Shown here one piece after another: positions 32,540 through 40,955 of a DNA stretch of 64,000 nucleotides (position 1 is its first letter; every line of letters starts with the position of its first letter). The notes under the pieces are model-generated. The model did not search any database and was not told the DNA's origin. It was given only the letters and a program-made list of their open reading frames with translations. Source of the stretch: Gaiellasilicea sp963829845 (lineage in GTDB: Bacteria > Actinomycetota > Thermoleophilia > Gaiellales > Gaiellaceae); contig CAWHKD010000030.1 in assembly GCA_963829845.1 (NCBI GenBank), forward strand, positions 62,001-126,000, written 5' to 3'. The position numbers and the translations under genes were made by a program.

Positions 32540-33489
32540 CCGTCTGACCGTGACGAAGGGCGAAGGACTTTGTGTTTCAGAAACACTTGCGCCGTCCGGC
32601 GACTCGGGAGCGGCTTGGTTGTGCGGGACGAGGGGAGCTTGTGTTTCAGAAACACAGGTCCGGTCGGTTCGAGCACGACCGCGCTGCCGCGGAGCTCAGC
32701 CGTAGCGTGGCGATCGATGCCGGCCGTGCGAAGCATGTCCTCCGGGAGCCGGAGCCAGCCGCCGCGGCCGATCACGATCGCGCCGGCGCCGGCCGCACCC
32801 GCGATGCGCTCGTCCGAGATGCGGCCGTCGCGCACGTGGATGACGCGGTCGGCGCGTTCGGCCGAGGCGGGGTCGTGGCTCACGACGAGGGCGGTACCGC
32901 CCGACTCGTGCACGAGCTCGGCGATCAGCGTCAGCACGTCGCGCGCGGTGGCTGCATCGAGCTCGCCTGTCGGCTCGTCGGCGATCAGGAGCACGGGCCT
33001 GCTTGCGAGCGCCGCGCAGAGCGCAATCCGCTGCTGCTCTCCGCCGGAGAGCTCGCGCGGATGCGCGTCGCGGCGGTCGCCGAGTCCGACGCGCTCGAGC
33101 AGCTCGTCCGCGCGTGTATCGCGCTGCTCCTTGTCGCTCCCGGCCAGCCCGAGCTGGATCCCGACGAGCTCGCGCGCGGTCAGCTCGCCCGCGAGCGCGC
33201 GCCAGTAGTGCTGGTCGGCGTAGCCGATCGAGCGCGAGCGGAAGCGGGCCGCTCCCCAGCCGCTCAACGAGCCGACGTCGACGCCGGCGATCCGAACGGA
33301 GCCGGCCGAGGCGCGGTCAAAGCCGGCGACGATACGAAGCAGCGTCGACTTGCCCGATCCGCTCGGCCCGAGCACGACGCAGAGCTCCCCCTCCTGCACG
33401 GCCAACGTCAGCCCCTGCAGGGCCGCGACGCCGCCCTCGGGGGACGGATAGACCCGGAAGACGTCCTCGAGCCAGACGAGCGCGGTCAC
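32536..33489 (-). CDS. ABC transporter ATP-binding protein (MacB type), with repeat-derived C-terminal tail
   Basis: A 317-residue ATPase: Walker A VLGPSGSGKSTLLRIVAG, signature ELSGGEQQRIALCAAL, Walker B PVLLIADEPTGELD and H-loop ALVVSHDP. After residue ~225 there is an unusual tail. A short conserved block (AIVIGRGGWLRLPEDMLRTAGI) is followed by about 60 residues containing V-F-L-K-H-K twice. Both copies are encoded by the 28-bp palindromic repeats at 32635-32662 and 32565-32592. The tail is therefore a product of repeat insertion. The gene starts at GTG, 10 bp after the permease. Confidence 0.88.
   Translation of the reverse strand: MTALVWLEDVFRVYPSPEGGVAALQGLTLAVQEGELCVVLGPSGSGKSTLLRIVAGFDRASAGSVRIAGVDVGSLSGWGAARFRSRSIGYADQHYWRALAGELTARELVGIQLGLAGSDKEQRDTRADELLERVGLGDRRDAHPRELSGGEQQRIALCAALASRPVLLIADEPTGELDAATARDVLTLIAELVHESGGTALVVSHDPASAERADRVIHVRDGRISDERIAGAAGAGAIVIGRGGWLRLPEDMLRTAGIDRHATAELRGSAVVLEPTGPVFLKHKLPSSRTTKPLPSRRTAQVFLKHKVLRPSSRSDG
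32565..32592. repeat. 28-bp palindromic repeat, copy 2 (in an ABC ATPase gene)
   Basis: The segment GGACTTTGTGTTTCAGAAAC continues ACTTGCGC. Its core GTGTTTCAGAAACAC is a 15-bp palindrome. In reverse orientation copy 1 begins with the same GGACTTTGTGTTTC block. The repeat encodes V-F-L-K-H-K near the C-terminus of the ATPase. Confidence 0.8.
32635..32662. repeat. 28-bp palindromic repeat, copy 3 (in an ABC ATPase gene)
   Basis: GAGCTTGTGTTTCAGAAAC followed by ACAGGTCC; it shares GAGCTTGTGTTTC with copy 1 in the same orientation. It sits 43 bp from copy 2 in the same reading frame of the ATPase gene. Confidence 0.8.
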
Positions 33490-33499
33490 TCGAGCACCG

Positions 33500-36400
33500 T
33501 CATTCGAGAACCTCCGCGCGCGCAGGTACCGGTGCTGAGAACGCCCGCCGCGTCGCGAGCAGGATCAGTGCCGCCGCGATGAGCGCGTACGCGACGACCG
33601 CGGCCGCGACGACGATCGCGTCGACGTCGAGCACGAGCGGAGGCTCGGGCGCGGTGGCGCGTGCGGTCAGGCCGACGAGGTCGGTGACGACCGCGGTCAG
33701 CGCGAACCCTGCGAACGCGCCTGCGACGAGCCCTGCTGCGGCGACTGTGAGTGCGCGGAGGCGGACGATCCGCCGCAGCAGCGAGGGAGAGGCGCCCTGC
33801 GCCTCGAGGTCGAGCAACTCGCCGCTCTCGTCGCGCAGGTCGCCGAGCACCGTCAGCAGGATCCCGGCGAGCGCCAGGGCGAGTGCGGCGAGCGCCGCCG
33901 CCGAGAGCGCGAGCAGAGTCCCGTGCGCGATCGGATCGCGGCGCGCCTCCGCTTCGAGCGCGCGGCGCGAATCGACGTCAAGCACGTTGAACGGCTTGGA
34001 CGCGAGTGCGCGGTCGACCTCATCCGCCGCGCCGCGGTCGCGCAGGCGGAGCCAGATTTCGTTTACGCGGCCTGCTCCTGGCCGTTCGAGATTGACGGCA
34101 GCCGCGAGTGCATCGCCGTCGCCGACCACCGCCTGGCCGTCGACGCCGGGGAAGCGCCGGATCGTCCCGACCACGCGCACCGTCATCCGCTCGCCCGCGA
34201 TCTGCAGTGGCAGCAGGCCGCGTCGTCGGCGGCGGCACTAGGCGCGGTGTCGCGAGCACCGGCAGCGCCCGTCGCGGCTGCCGCGGCCGGATACCGCGTC
34301 GAGACCGCGTTCGTGAGCGTGTAGTGGACGGTCGAGCCGTCGATCTTCGCTCCGCCGAGGCCGACCCAGTCCGAGATCCCGCTGGGAACGTCCGGGAGTT
34401 CGATCGACACCGATCCGAGCAGCGCTTGTCCCGCGTCGGCGCCCCGCTCCTGGAGCCGGGTATCCGGCTCGATCGCGATTCCCGCGAGCCGGCCGCCGCG
34501 CGCCTCCGGCGGCAGCGGCTCGCCGAGGGCGACGCGCGAGAAGCGGCCGCTCGGGCCTTCGATCTCGGCGAAGAGGCGGACTCGGACCGGCGCCTTTGAT
34601 GCGCGCCCGCAGCGTCCGGCTGAGCCGTGGGCCGTTGGTCGCCGGAGGTGCCTCGATCCGGCGAGCCAGCTCTTGCCTCGACTGGGGCATCTCGCTGTCG
34701 CGCCAGCCGTTCAGATGCGCGAGCTCGTCCGAATCGATGCCGAGCAGTGTGATCCCGCTCTCGCCCTCGAGCCGGCCGACGCCGCCGGTGAGCCGGAGCA
34801 CCGGGATCGCCTCGACACCCGGCAGCGCGCGGAAGCGCGCGAGCGACGCCGCGTCCTGCACCGGGATCAGCCGCCGCAGGTCCTCCTTGAGGACGTAATC
34901 GAGCGGAACGCGGTGAGCCGCTTGGTCGCGCTCGCCACGGGCGAGCGTCGAGCGGTAGCTCTCGGCGAAGAGCGCCAGACCGAAGCTGACGACGAGGAAC
35001 GCCGTGGCCGCGATCGCGTAGCCCGGGTTGCGCGCGAGCGAGAGCGAGGCGATTCGGAGGCCGAGCGAGCGTCCGCGTGCGAGCCGCTCGAGCAGGCGTA
35101 GCGTCGGCCGCAGCAGACGGGCGACGAGGACGGCAGCCGCGAATGTGACAAGCGCCGGCAGCAGCAGCGGCAGGTCTCCGTCGCCGTCGCCGCGGATGAC
35201 CTCGAGGACGACCAGCACGGTCGCGGCGACCGCGGCAGCATCGAGGAGCCCGAATCGCGTTCGCGACACCCGGGCCGTGACGACGCCGACGAGGACCGCA
35301 GTCGCTGCCGCCGCGACCCCGATCGCGAGCGCGAGCCCCTCGCCGGAGAGGACGCTGCGCAGTGAGCACGTCGCCACCGGCGCGCCGGCACGCTCGGCGA
35401 CGACGGCTCGCCCGAGCAGCCCCACGCGAGACCCGATCGCCGTCCCGGCCAGAGCGAGCGCGGCCGACTCGGCGACCGTAATGAGCGCGAGTTGCCAGCC
35501 GCGCGCTCCGTACCAGGCAAGCCTGCGGCGGGCCGCGAGCAGGTCGGGGCGAAGCGTCATCGCGGCAAGCAGCGCGAACGCGAACAGGAGCGCCGCAGCT
35601 TCGCCGCCGACGACGCCGAGCCGGCGGCCCGCCGCCCGGCTGGTCGCCTGGGCCTCGCGTAGCTCCTCGACGGGTGCGAGCAGGTCGAACGAGAACGACG
35701 CGCGCTGGAGGTCGGAGCGCGCCTTGGCGACGCTGCCGGCGAGGTCGTCGATCTTCCAGAGCCGCGGCTGCCCACGCGTAGCGGCGCCACCCACGCGTGG
35801 CTGCGGTAGATGCGAGTCGAGCGCGGGCGACGTCGCGAGCGTGTCGACGCCCTCGGCCAGGAAGAGCGGCGGCGGCGGGGGCCGGTGGTAGCCGGCCGCG
35901 CGAGCGAGCGGCCGGGCTGACCTCGGCCTCAGCGAGCGCGTTGTCGGTCGGCGTGAGGAAGTCGCCGAAGAGGATGCGGTCTTCGAGCACTGCCTCGCCG
36001 ACCTCGACGAGTCTGAGGCCTGGGGGGTGCGGAAGGCGACCCTCGCCGCGCAGGCGGAGCACCTCGCATCGCTCGGGCGTGCACGTCCGCGGCAGGCGGC
36101 CGGTGCGCAGCGTCACCCAACGGCCGAGATCGCTCGACCCCTCCGAGTCCCGCGAACGTCCCTGCAACGGAGGTCTCGCGGAAGAGGACGACCGGCGTCG
36201 GCCGAGGGACTCCGACTGCAGCGAGTGCCTGCCGTGCCCGCGCGTCGAGCCGGCCGTACGGCTCATCGCTCAGCCCCGGAAGGCCGAACCAGACCGCGCG
36301 GACCGAGCGCTGGCCGTCCGGGATCCGCTCGATCGCCTGCGCGACCGCGCGATCCTGCGCCACGAGCGCCCCCGCCCTGCCGCCGAGGACGACCGACGCA

Positions 36401-36505
36401 CCGGCCGCGATCCCGAGCACGACAAGGACGAGCGGGCGCGCTGCGCCGGCTCAGCCGCGCGCCGACGAGCCGGAGCGGATAGAGCGCGGAGCGGAGGCTC
36501 TTCAT
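33500..36505 (-). pseudogene. FtsX/MacB-type ABC transporter permease with about six +1 frame breaks
   Basis: Following the protein through three frames gives about 1000 residues. It begins MKSLRSALYPLRLVGARLSRRSAP, then VVLGIAAGASVVLGGRAGALVAQD. The middle has several membrane helices (ALLFAFALLAAMTL, AIGVAAAATAVLVGVVTA, AIAATAFLVVSFGLALFAESYR), and a C-terminal FtsX domain spans ~34186-33500 (LALSAAALAALALALAGILLTV...VVAYALIAAALILLA). Frame moves are needed near 36434, 36131, 35915, 34596, 34291 and 34218, all +1. Several look like one extra base in a short run. It is the partner of the two ATPases downstream. Whether it is a true pseudogene or a poorly resolved sequence cannot be decided here. 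Confidence 0.72.
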
Positions 36506-37427
36506 GCCGCCGTGACCGTCTCACAAGATCGGCCGCAACCGCCTCGAGCCCCTCGCGGCGGCCGATGTCCAGCTGCCGAAGCGCCTCCACGGGCTCGCGC
36601 AGCGTCGCGACGATCTCCCACGTGCCGAGCTCCCGCGCCGCCGGCTCGACGGCGTCGAGCACGTCGGCCTGCGGCTGCGGTGGCGCCGCGCAGAGCGCCT
36701 GCACCAGAGCGACGAGCGCGGCCGCGCGGTCGACCGACGTCGCCTGGTCGGCGATCCGCACCTCGAGCGTCCCGAGCCGCGGATGTGGACGTGCGTCCCA
36801 CCAGATCCGCGTGTAGTCGACGCCGGCCGCCGAGACCTCGGCCTCCCAGTCCGCCTCTGTTTCCAGCCGCGGCGGGGGGCCGCCCCGGGGAAGCAGCCGC
36901 AGTCGGACAAGCCGCGACGAGAGCGCCCCCGTCTCCTCACCAGCCAGGTACGGCGAGTTCGCCGAGACCTCGAGCAGGGCCGGCAGCCAGAGTCGGAGCC
37001 CCTCGAGCGTGCGGAGGCACGCGTCGAAACTCTCCATCCCGACGTGGACGTGGAGACCGCAGACGAGTTGCCCCTTCGCGGTCGCCCCGAGCTCGTCGAC
37101 CATCTTCCGGTAGCGCGGCTCTCGAACGATCTGCTGCTCCTCGGGAATCGAGAACGGGTGCGATCCCGCCGCGGCGACGGCGAGACCTTCACTCTCCGCG
37201 AGCTCGACGACGAGGCGTCGAAGCCGGCGGAGCTCGTCACCTGCCTCGAAGGCGGTCTCGCAGATCGGCGTGTTCGTCTCGATAAGGCAGGAGAAGAGCT
37301 CGGTCTTCAGCCCTTCACGGGGGAGCAGCCTCTCCACCCCCGGCGCCAGCGCGAGCGTCTCAGGGTCGAGCAGCATCAACTCCTCCTCGACGCCGAGCGT
37401 CAGGCTCCGGCCGAAACTATCGGCCAC
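36270..37427 (-). CDS. Glutamate-cysteine ligase 2-type carboxylate-amine ligase (YbdK family)
   Basis: A GCS2-family protein: TLGVEEELMLLDPETLALAPG, FSCLIETNTPICETAFEAG, GSHPFSIPEEQQIV, LVCGLHVHVGMES and RIWWDARPHPRLGTLEVRIADQATSV, which hold the metal and substrate residues of YbdK-type weak glutamate-cysteine ligases. GTG 37427 fits the family start. The conserved part ends near GLEAVAADL (about 36525). Downstream the open frame runs in antisense-like sequence overlapping the permease start by over 200 bp, so the true stop is probably near 36521 (TGA one base out of frame). It overlaps the next upstream gene by 11 bp. Confidence 0.85.
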   Translation of the reverse strand: MADSFGRSLTLGVEEELMLLDPETLALAPGVERLLPREGLKTELFSCLIETNTPICETAFEAGDELRRLRRLVVELAESEGLAVAAAGSHPFSIPEEQQIVREPRYRKMVDELGATAKGQLVCGLHVHVGMESFDACLRTLEGLRLWLPALLEVSANSPYLAGEETGALSSRLVRLRLLPRGGPPPRLETEADWEAEVSAAGVDYTRIWWDARPHPRLGTLEVRIADQATSVDRAAALVALVQALCAAPPQPQADVLDAVEPAARELGTWEIVATLREPVEALRQLDIGRREGLEAVAADLVRRSRRHEEPPLRALSAPARRRAAEPAQRARSSLSCSGSRPVRRSSSAAGRGRSWRRIARSRRRSSGSRTASARSARSGSAFRG

Positions 37428-37779
37428 GGACCGCGTGAACGGGCCGTCCGGCCGCCTCCCACGCGTAGTACGACGCGCTCGGCCCGAAGCCGTTCTCGTA
37501 CGGGACAACGCGGGGATTGCGGCCGACCTCCTTCGCGCGCTGCGCGTGCCAGAGGAGGTTCGGATCGTCGCGCTCCTCCCAGACGAGGACGAGATGTGCT
37601 GCCGTCATGAAGTCGGCCACGAAGGTGCAGCCCTTGGCCGGACAGGGAAAGGGATCTGTACGGACGCAGAACCACCCGGCGTGCTCGCCATCCGTGTCGT
37701 CGGCCCAGACGAGCTCGTGCTCCTCGAGCCACTCGTCCTCCATGATCATCGACCCCCGCCGCGGCTCCTGCGCTTCCAC
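37417..37779 (-). CDS. Hypothetical protein with CxxxxC...H motif
   Basis: A 120-residue acidic protein not recognised. It contains PCPAKGCTFVADFMTAAHLVLVWEERDD, a C-x4-C-x12-H pattern reminiscent of a degenerate C2H2 zinc ribbon, and an aromatic C-terminal NGFGPSASYYAWEAAGRP. GTG 37779 lies 6 nt after TAACCT (leaderless type); MIMEDEWLEEHELVW is an alternative start 10 codons on. It is upstream of the GCS2 ligase and overlaps it, so the two are probably an operon. Confidence 0.55.
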   Translation of the reverse strand: MEAQEPRRGSMIMEDEWLEEHELVWADDTDGEHAGWFCVRTDPFPCPAKGCTFVADFMTAAHLVLVWEERDDPNLLWHAQRAKEVGRNPRVVPYENGFGPSASYYAWEAAGRPVHAVRGR

Positions 37780-37838
37780 GGGTCAAGGTTAGACGGATGG
37801 GGAGTATCTCCGGCGGAGTGCGTGGTCACAATGAGCAC

Positions 37839-38972
37839 ATGAGCGAGCGGGACGTCGCAATCGTCCTGTCGGGCGGCGGCGTGAACGGCGTCCTGCTCCA
37901 GCTCGGCTTCCTGAAGCGGCTCCGTCGCAGCGAGCTGTGGCCACGGGTCGCATGCATCTACGGCACGTCGGCCGGTGCGCTGACCGGGTCGATGGCTGCA
38001 CTGGACCGCCTCGATGACCTGGAGGAGTTCACACTCGGCCTGCAGCCGCGCGACGTCTTCGCTCCGCAGCCCCTCTGGCAGCTGCCGCTGAACGGCCTCC
38101 ACCACTACGCCCTGCCCGCGACCATTGCCGGGCGGCTGATCGAGCCGACCGAGCTCGCGCGCCTGCTCGCGGCAGCGCCGATCGAGCTGATCGTGTTCGC
38201 CACCGACGTCTCCGAAGCCGCCGAGGCCTCGTATGAGCTCGCCTATTCCTCCCACGAAGCACAGCCCGCGACGATGGCGGAAGCCGTTCTCGCATCCGCG
38301 GCGATCAGTGCGCTCGTGCTACCGCTCCCGGTCGACGACCGGATCGCCACCGATGGAGGTTGGGTGCGGAACTTCCCGCTCGGCCGCGCGCTGGAGCGTC
38401 CGGACGTGACGCTCGTCGTGGCGTTTCGTCACGTCCCGACGTACCCCCGCGTCGGCATCGAGCCGCTCGACCGCCTGCGTCGCCGGCTGCAGCGGTTCCG
38501 CGCCGTCCCACCTGTCCGCGCTCTGATCACCCAGCTCGACGAGGCCGAGAGCCGGGCCGCGCGCGGCGAGCCGGTCCACCTCGGCGACATGATCATCCGC
38601 CTGATGCGGGTCGCGATCCAGCGGAACACCGCCCTCGAAGAGCAGCTTGCCGCCGAACGAGATGCCGCCTGCCAGGAGCTGGAGACACTGCGCGCCGACC
38701 TGATCCAGCTCGCGCGCGAGCACGCGCGGCCGGGTCGGCGCAACCGCGCCGCACGTGCCGTCGAGCAACGCTTCGCCCGCACGACGCTGCCCCGGAACGT
38801 GCCCAGGATCGTCGTCCGCGGCTCAGCGGGCGCCGACAGCCTCGAGCAGGGCTTTCGCGAGAGCCCGGAGTGGACCGAGCACGCGAAGCGGGCACTGATC
38901 GCGCGCGGCTGGGACGCCGCCGACGCCGAGCTGCGCGCTCATGACGCCGGCCTGCTCGAAGAGGCCTCCTGA
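37839..38972 (+). CDS. Patatin-like phospholipase
   Basis: A 377-residue protein with the patatin core in its first ~200 residues: AIVLSGGGVNGVLLQLGFLKRL (oxyanion G-G-G), ACIYGTSAGALTGSMAAL (nucleophile Ser 44 in G-x-S-x-G) and ATDGGWVRNFPLG (catalytic Asp in D-G-G). The C-terminal part is charged and helical (EEQLAAERDAACQELETLRADLIQLAREHARP) and may form a coiled coil. It likely hydrolyses acyl lipids. The start at MSERDVAIVL is preferred over an ATG 14 codons upstream; CACAAT precedes it by a few bases. Confidence 0.87.
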   Translation: MSERDVAIVLSGGGVNGVLLQLGFLKRLRRSELWPRVACIYGTSAGALTGSMAALDRLDDLEEFTLGLQPRDVFAPQPLWQLPLNGLHHYALPATIAGRLIEPTELARLLAAAPIELIVFATDVSEAAEASYELAYSSHEAQPATMAEAVLASAAISALVLPLPVDDRIATDGGWVRNFPLGRALERPDVTLVVAFRHVPTYPRVGIEPLDRLRRRLQRFRAVPPVRALITQLDEAESRAARGEPVHLGDMIIRLMRVAIQRNTALEEQLAAERDAACQELETLRADLIQLAREHARPGRRNRAARAVEQRFARTTLPRNVPRIVVRGSAGADSLEQGFRESPEWTEHAKRALIARGWDAADAELRAHDAGLLEEAS

Positions 38973-38979
38973 ACCGACG

Positions 38980-40170
38980 CTAGCCGGTCGGCGTCGAAGC
39001 CTGGCGGCCGAGCGTGACCGGGACGGTGACGATCTTCGTGCCGCGATGGATCTGGACGTTGACGGTCTGGCCGGGCTTGTGCCGCGCGAGCGCATCGCGC
39101 AACTCCTCGGTCGAACCGACCCGCCTCCCACCGACGGCCACGATGACGTCTCCGCCGAGGACGTGACTTTCGCCGGCGACGACGACGTCCGTCGTCCCGC
39201 CCTTGAGCCCTGCTTTCGCCGCGGCGCTCCCCTCGGTCAGGTCCTCGACGAGCACGCCCTCGTCGACGGGGAGCCGGAAGACGCGGGCCAGCTCGGCCGT
39301 GACAGTGCTGCCCGAGATCCCGAGATAGGCACGGTCGACCCTGCCGGTGGCGGTCAGCTGTGCGACGACCTCCTTGACGGTGTTCGAGGGCACGGCGAAG
39401 CCAATCCCGACGTTGCCCGTCGACCCGTCGGCGCGGGCGATCTGCGAGTTGACACCGATCACTTCGCCACGCCCGCTCAAGAGCGGCCCGCCGGAGTTGC
39501 CGCTGTTGATCTCTGCGTCGGTCTGAATCACGTGGTCGATCGGATAGCCGTTCGGCGCCGTGATCGTCCGCTCCTGGACCGCGCTGACGATGCCGGCGGT
39601 CGCGGTCCGGCGGAGGCCGAACGGGTTGCCGATCGCAACCACCGGATCGCCGACGCGGATGGTGTCGGAGTTCCCGAACGCGAGCGGGGCGAGGCCGCGC
39701 GATGTCGACTGCACGCGCAGGACGGCGATGTCGGTCGAGGGGTCGCTGCCGACGATCGTTGCGCTGAGGGTGTCCCGGTTCGAGAAGCTGACCTCGATCT
39801 GCTCGGCGCCTTCGATCACGTGGTAGTTCGTGACGATGTGGCCCGTCTTGTCGATCACGAAGCCGGAGCCGAGCGCCTGCCGGGGGGCGGACTGCTGCTC
39901 GAACGGCGCCGCGGAGGGATTGTCCGACGCAGCTGCCGTCGACGTGATCTGGACGACCCCGGGCGCTGCACGCGCATAGATCTCACTGACCGTGAGCCGA
40001 CCGTCATCGGCGACCGGGGCGGCGGGGGTGGGAGAAGGGGAGGTCCTCACCACCGTTGTCGTACCGCCGCCGAGGTCGCCGGTCAGGGTCACGCCTCCGA
40101 GTGCGACCAGGCCGCCGAGGAGGGAGGCAGCGCCGAGCGCAGCGGCGCGAATGACGTTCGTACGTCTCAC
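38980..40170 (-). CDS. HtrA/DegP-type serine protease with PDZ domain
   Basis: A 396-residue membrane-anchored protease. An N-terminal hydrophobic segment (AAALGAASLLGGLVALGGVTL) and a Pro/Ser/Thr linker precede a trypsin-like domain with His in VTNYHVIEGAEQI, Asp in GSDPSTDIAVLRV and Ser in INSGNSGGPLLS. A C-terminal PDZ domain follows (YLGISGSTVTAELARVFRLPVDEGVLVEDLTEGSAAAKAGLKGG). It degrades or refolds damaged envelope proteins. GTG follows TACAAC by 6 nt. It converges with the patatin gene, 7 bp apart. Confidence 0.95.
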   Translation of the reverse strand: MRRTNVIRAAALGAASLLGGLVALGGVTLTGDLGGGTTTVVRTSPSPTPAAPVADDGRLTVSEIYARAAPGVVQITSTAAASDNPSAAPFEQQSAPRQALGSGFVIDKTGHIVTNYHVIEGAEQIEVSFSNRDTLSATIVGSDPSTDIAVLRVQSTSRGLAPLAFGNSDTIRVGDPVVAIGNPFGLRRTATAGIVSAVQERTITAPNGYPIDHVIQTDAEINSGNSGGPLLSGRGEVIGVNSQIARADGSTGNVGIGFAVPSNTVKEVVAQLTATGRVDRAYLGISGSTVTAELARVFRLPVDEGVLVEDLTEGSAAAKAGLKGGTTDVVVAGESHVLGGDVIVAVGGRRVGSTEELRDALARHKPGQTVNVQIHRGTKIVTVPVTLGRQASTPTG

Positions 40171-40246
40171 CCGATCGTTGTACCGAGAGGGTCTTAACAG
40201 CCGGTGTGAAGCGCGTTAAGCCTCCGTTGCGGCGGTTCTCGAGCGC

Positions 40247-40342
40247 CTAGGAGCCCGGATCCGGCGGGCGCGGAGGCAGCGGATCGGGGCGCGGATCCGG
40301 GCGCGGAACGGGCGGGACCGGGTCTGGCAGCGTCCCGCTCAC
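40247..40342 (-). CDS. Possible 31-residue proline-rich peptide coupled to grxD
   Basis: The GTG start overlaps the glutaredoxin stop (GTGA). The peptide reads VSGTLPDPVPPVPRPDPRPD and then LPPRPPDPGS, a repeated P-D-P pattern. It is too short to judge by family. The same GC-rich stretch is open in other frames, so this may be chance. The overlap with an operon stop is the only support for translation. Confidence 0.25.
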   Translation of the reverse strand: MSGTLPDPVPPVPRPDPRPDPLPPRPPDPGS

Positions 40343-40707
40343 GCGAGTGCTGCCGTGCGCTCTGCGGGCTCGCGATCAGCACCGAGCGCCTCGTCCAGCT
40401 TCGCCTGCAGCTCGCCGGTCTCGTACAACTCCTCGACGATGTCGGCCCCGCCCACCAGCTCGCCTTTGATGAACACCTGCGGAATTGTCGGCCAACCCGA
40501 GAGCGCCGACAGCTCCTGCCTGATCTGCGGGTCGGGCAGCACGTCGACCGCCGTCACCGGCGCGCCGGCCGCCCGGAGCGCACGCAGCGCCCGGTCGGAG
40601 TTGCCGCACATGACGAGCTGCGGCGTGCCCTTCATGAAGAGGCTCACCGGCTCGTTCTCGATGATCTCTCTGATCTGCTCGCTCAACTGTGTCGCCGGCT
40701 GGCTCAT
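40339..40707 (-). CDS. grxD: Monothiol glutaredoxin (Grx4 family)
   Basis: A 122-residue monothiol glutaredoxin: IREIIENEPVSLFMKGTPQLVMCGNSDRALRALRAAG, SGWPTIPQVFIKGELVGGADIVEELYETGEL. The active site is C-G-N-S where the family normally has C-G-F-S; T-I-P-Q-V-F and G-G-A-D (usually G-G-C/S-D) bind the thiol cofactor. Grx4 proteins deliver and sense [2Fe-2S] clusters, often with BolA. The bolA gene directly upstream overlaps by 4 bp. The C-terminal tail (REPAERTAALA) is longer than usual. Confidence 0.9.
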   Translation of the reverse strand: MSQPATQLSEQIREIIENEPVSLFMKGTPQLVMCGNSDRALRALRAAGAPVTAVDVLPDPQIRQELSALSGWPTIPQVFIKGELVGGADIVEELYETGELQAKLDEALGADREPAERTAALA

Positions 40708-40940
40708 GCCTGTCCTCTCGTCTTGATCCGGAGCTCGTGGATCGACCCGTCGCCGAGCGGCGCCGCGAGCGCCTCGTAGACGAGCCGGTGCTGCTCGACC
40801 AGCGAGAGCCCCTCGAAGCGGCCGCTCGCGATCGTCACCTGGAAATGGTCGCCGCCGCCGGTGCGGTCCTCGACCGCGACCTCCGTCGCATCGGGGAACG
40901 AGTCGCGCAGGAGCAACTCGAGCGTCTCGGTGCCGGCCAT
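40704..40940 (-). CDS. BolA family protein
   Basis: A 78-residue BolA-like protein: MAGTETLELLLRDSFPDATEVAVEDRTGGGDHFQVTIASGRFEGLSLVEQHRLVYEALAAPLGDGSIHELRIKT. G-D-H-F and the C-terminal H-E-L hold the conserved His positions used in glutaredoxin-bound [2Fe-2S] complexes. The start at MAGTET is supported by TACGAT 6 nt upstream (leaderless); the longer open frame is not needed. The BolA-GrxD pair is a classical iron-sulfur trafficking module. Confidence 0.9.
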   Translation of the reverse strand: MAGTETLELLLRDSFPDATEVAVEDRTGGGDHFQVTIASGRFEGLSLVEQHRLVYEALAAPLGDGSIHELRIKTRGQA

Positions 40941-40952
40941 AGGATCATCGTA
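40940..40952. promoter_or_regulatory. Divergent leaderless -10 boxes (bolA / 40956 gene)
   Basis: Plus strand TAGGAT (40940-40945) lies 10 nt before the ATG at 40956. Minus strand TACGAT (40952-40947) lies 6 nt before the bolA ATG. The whole divergent control region is 15 bp. Confidence 0.5.
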
Positions 40953-40955
40953 GCC

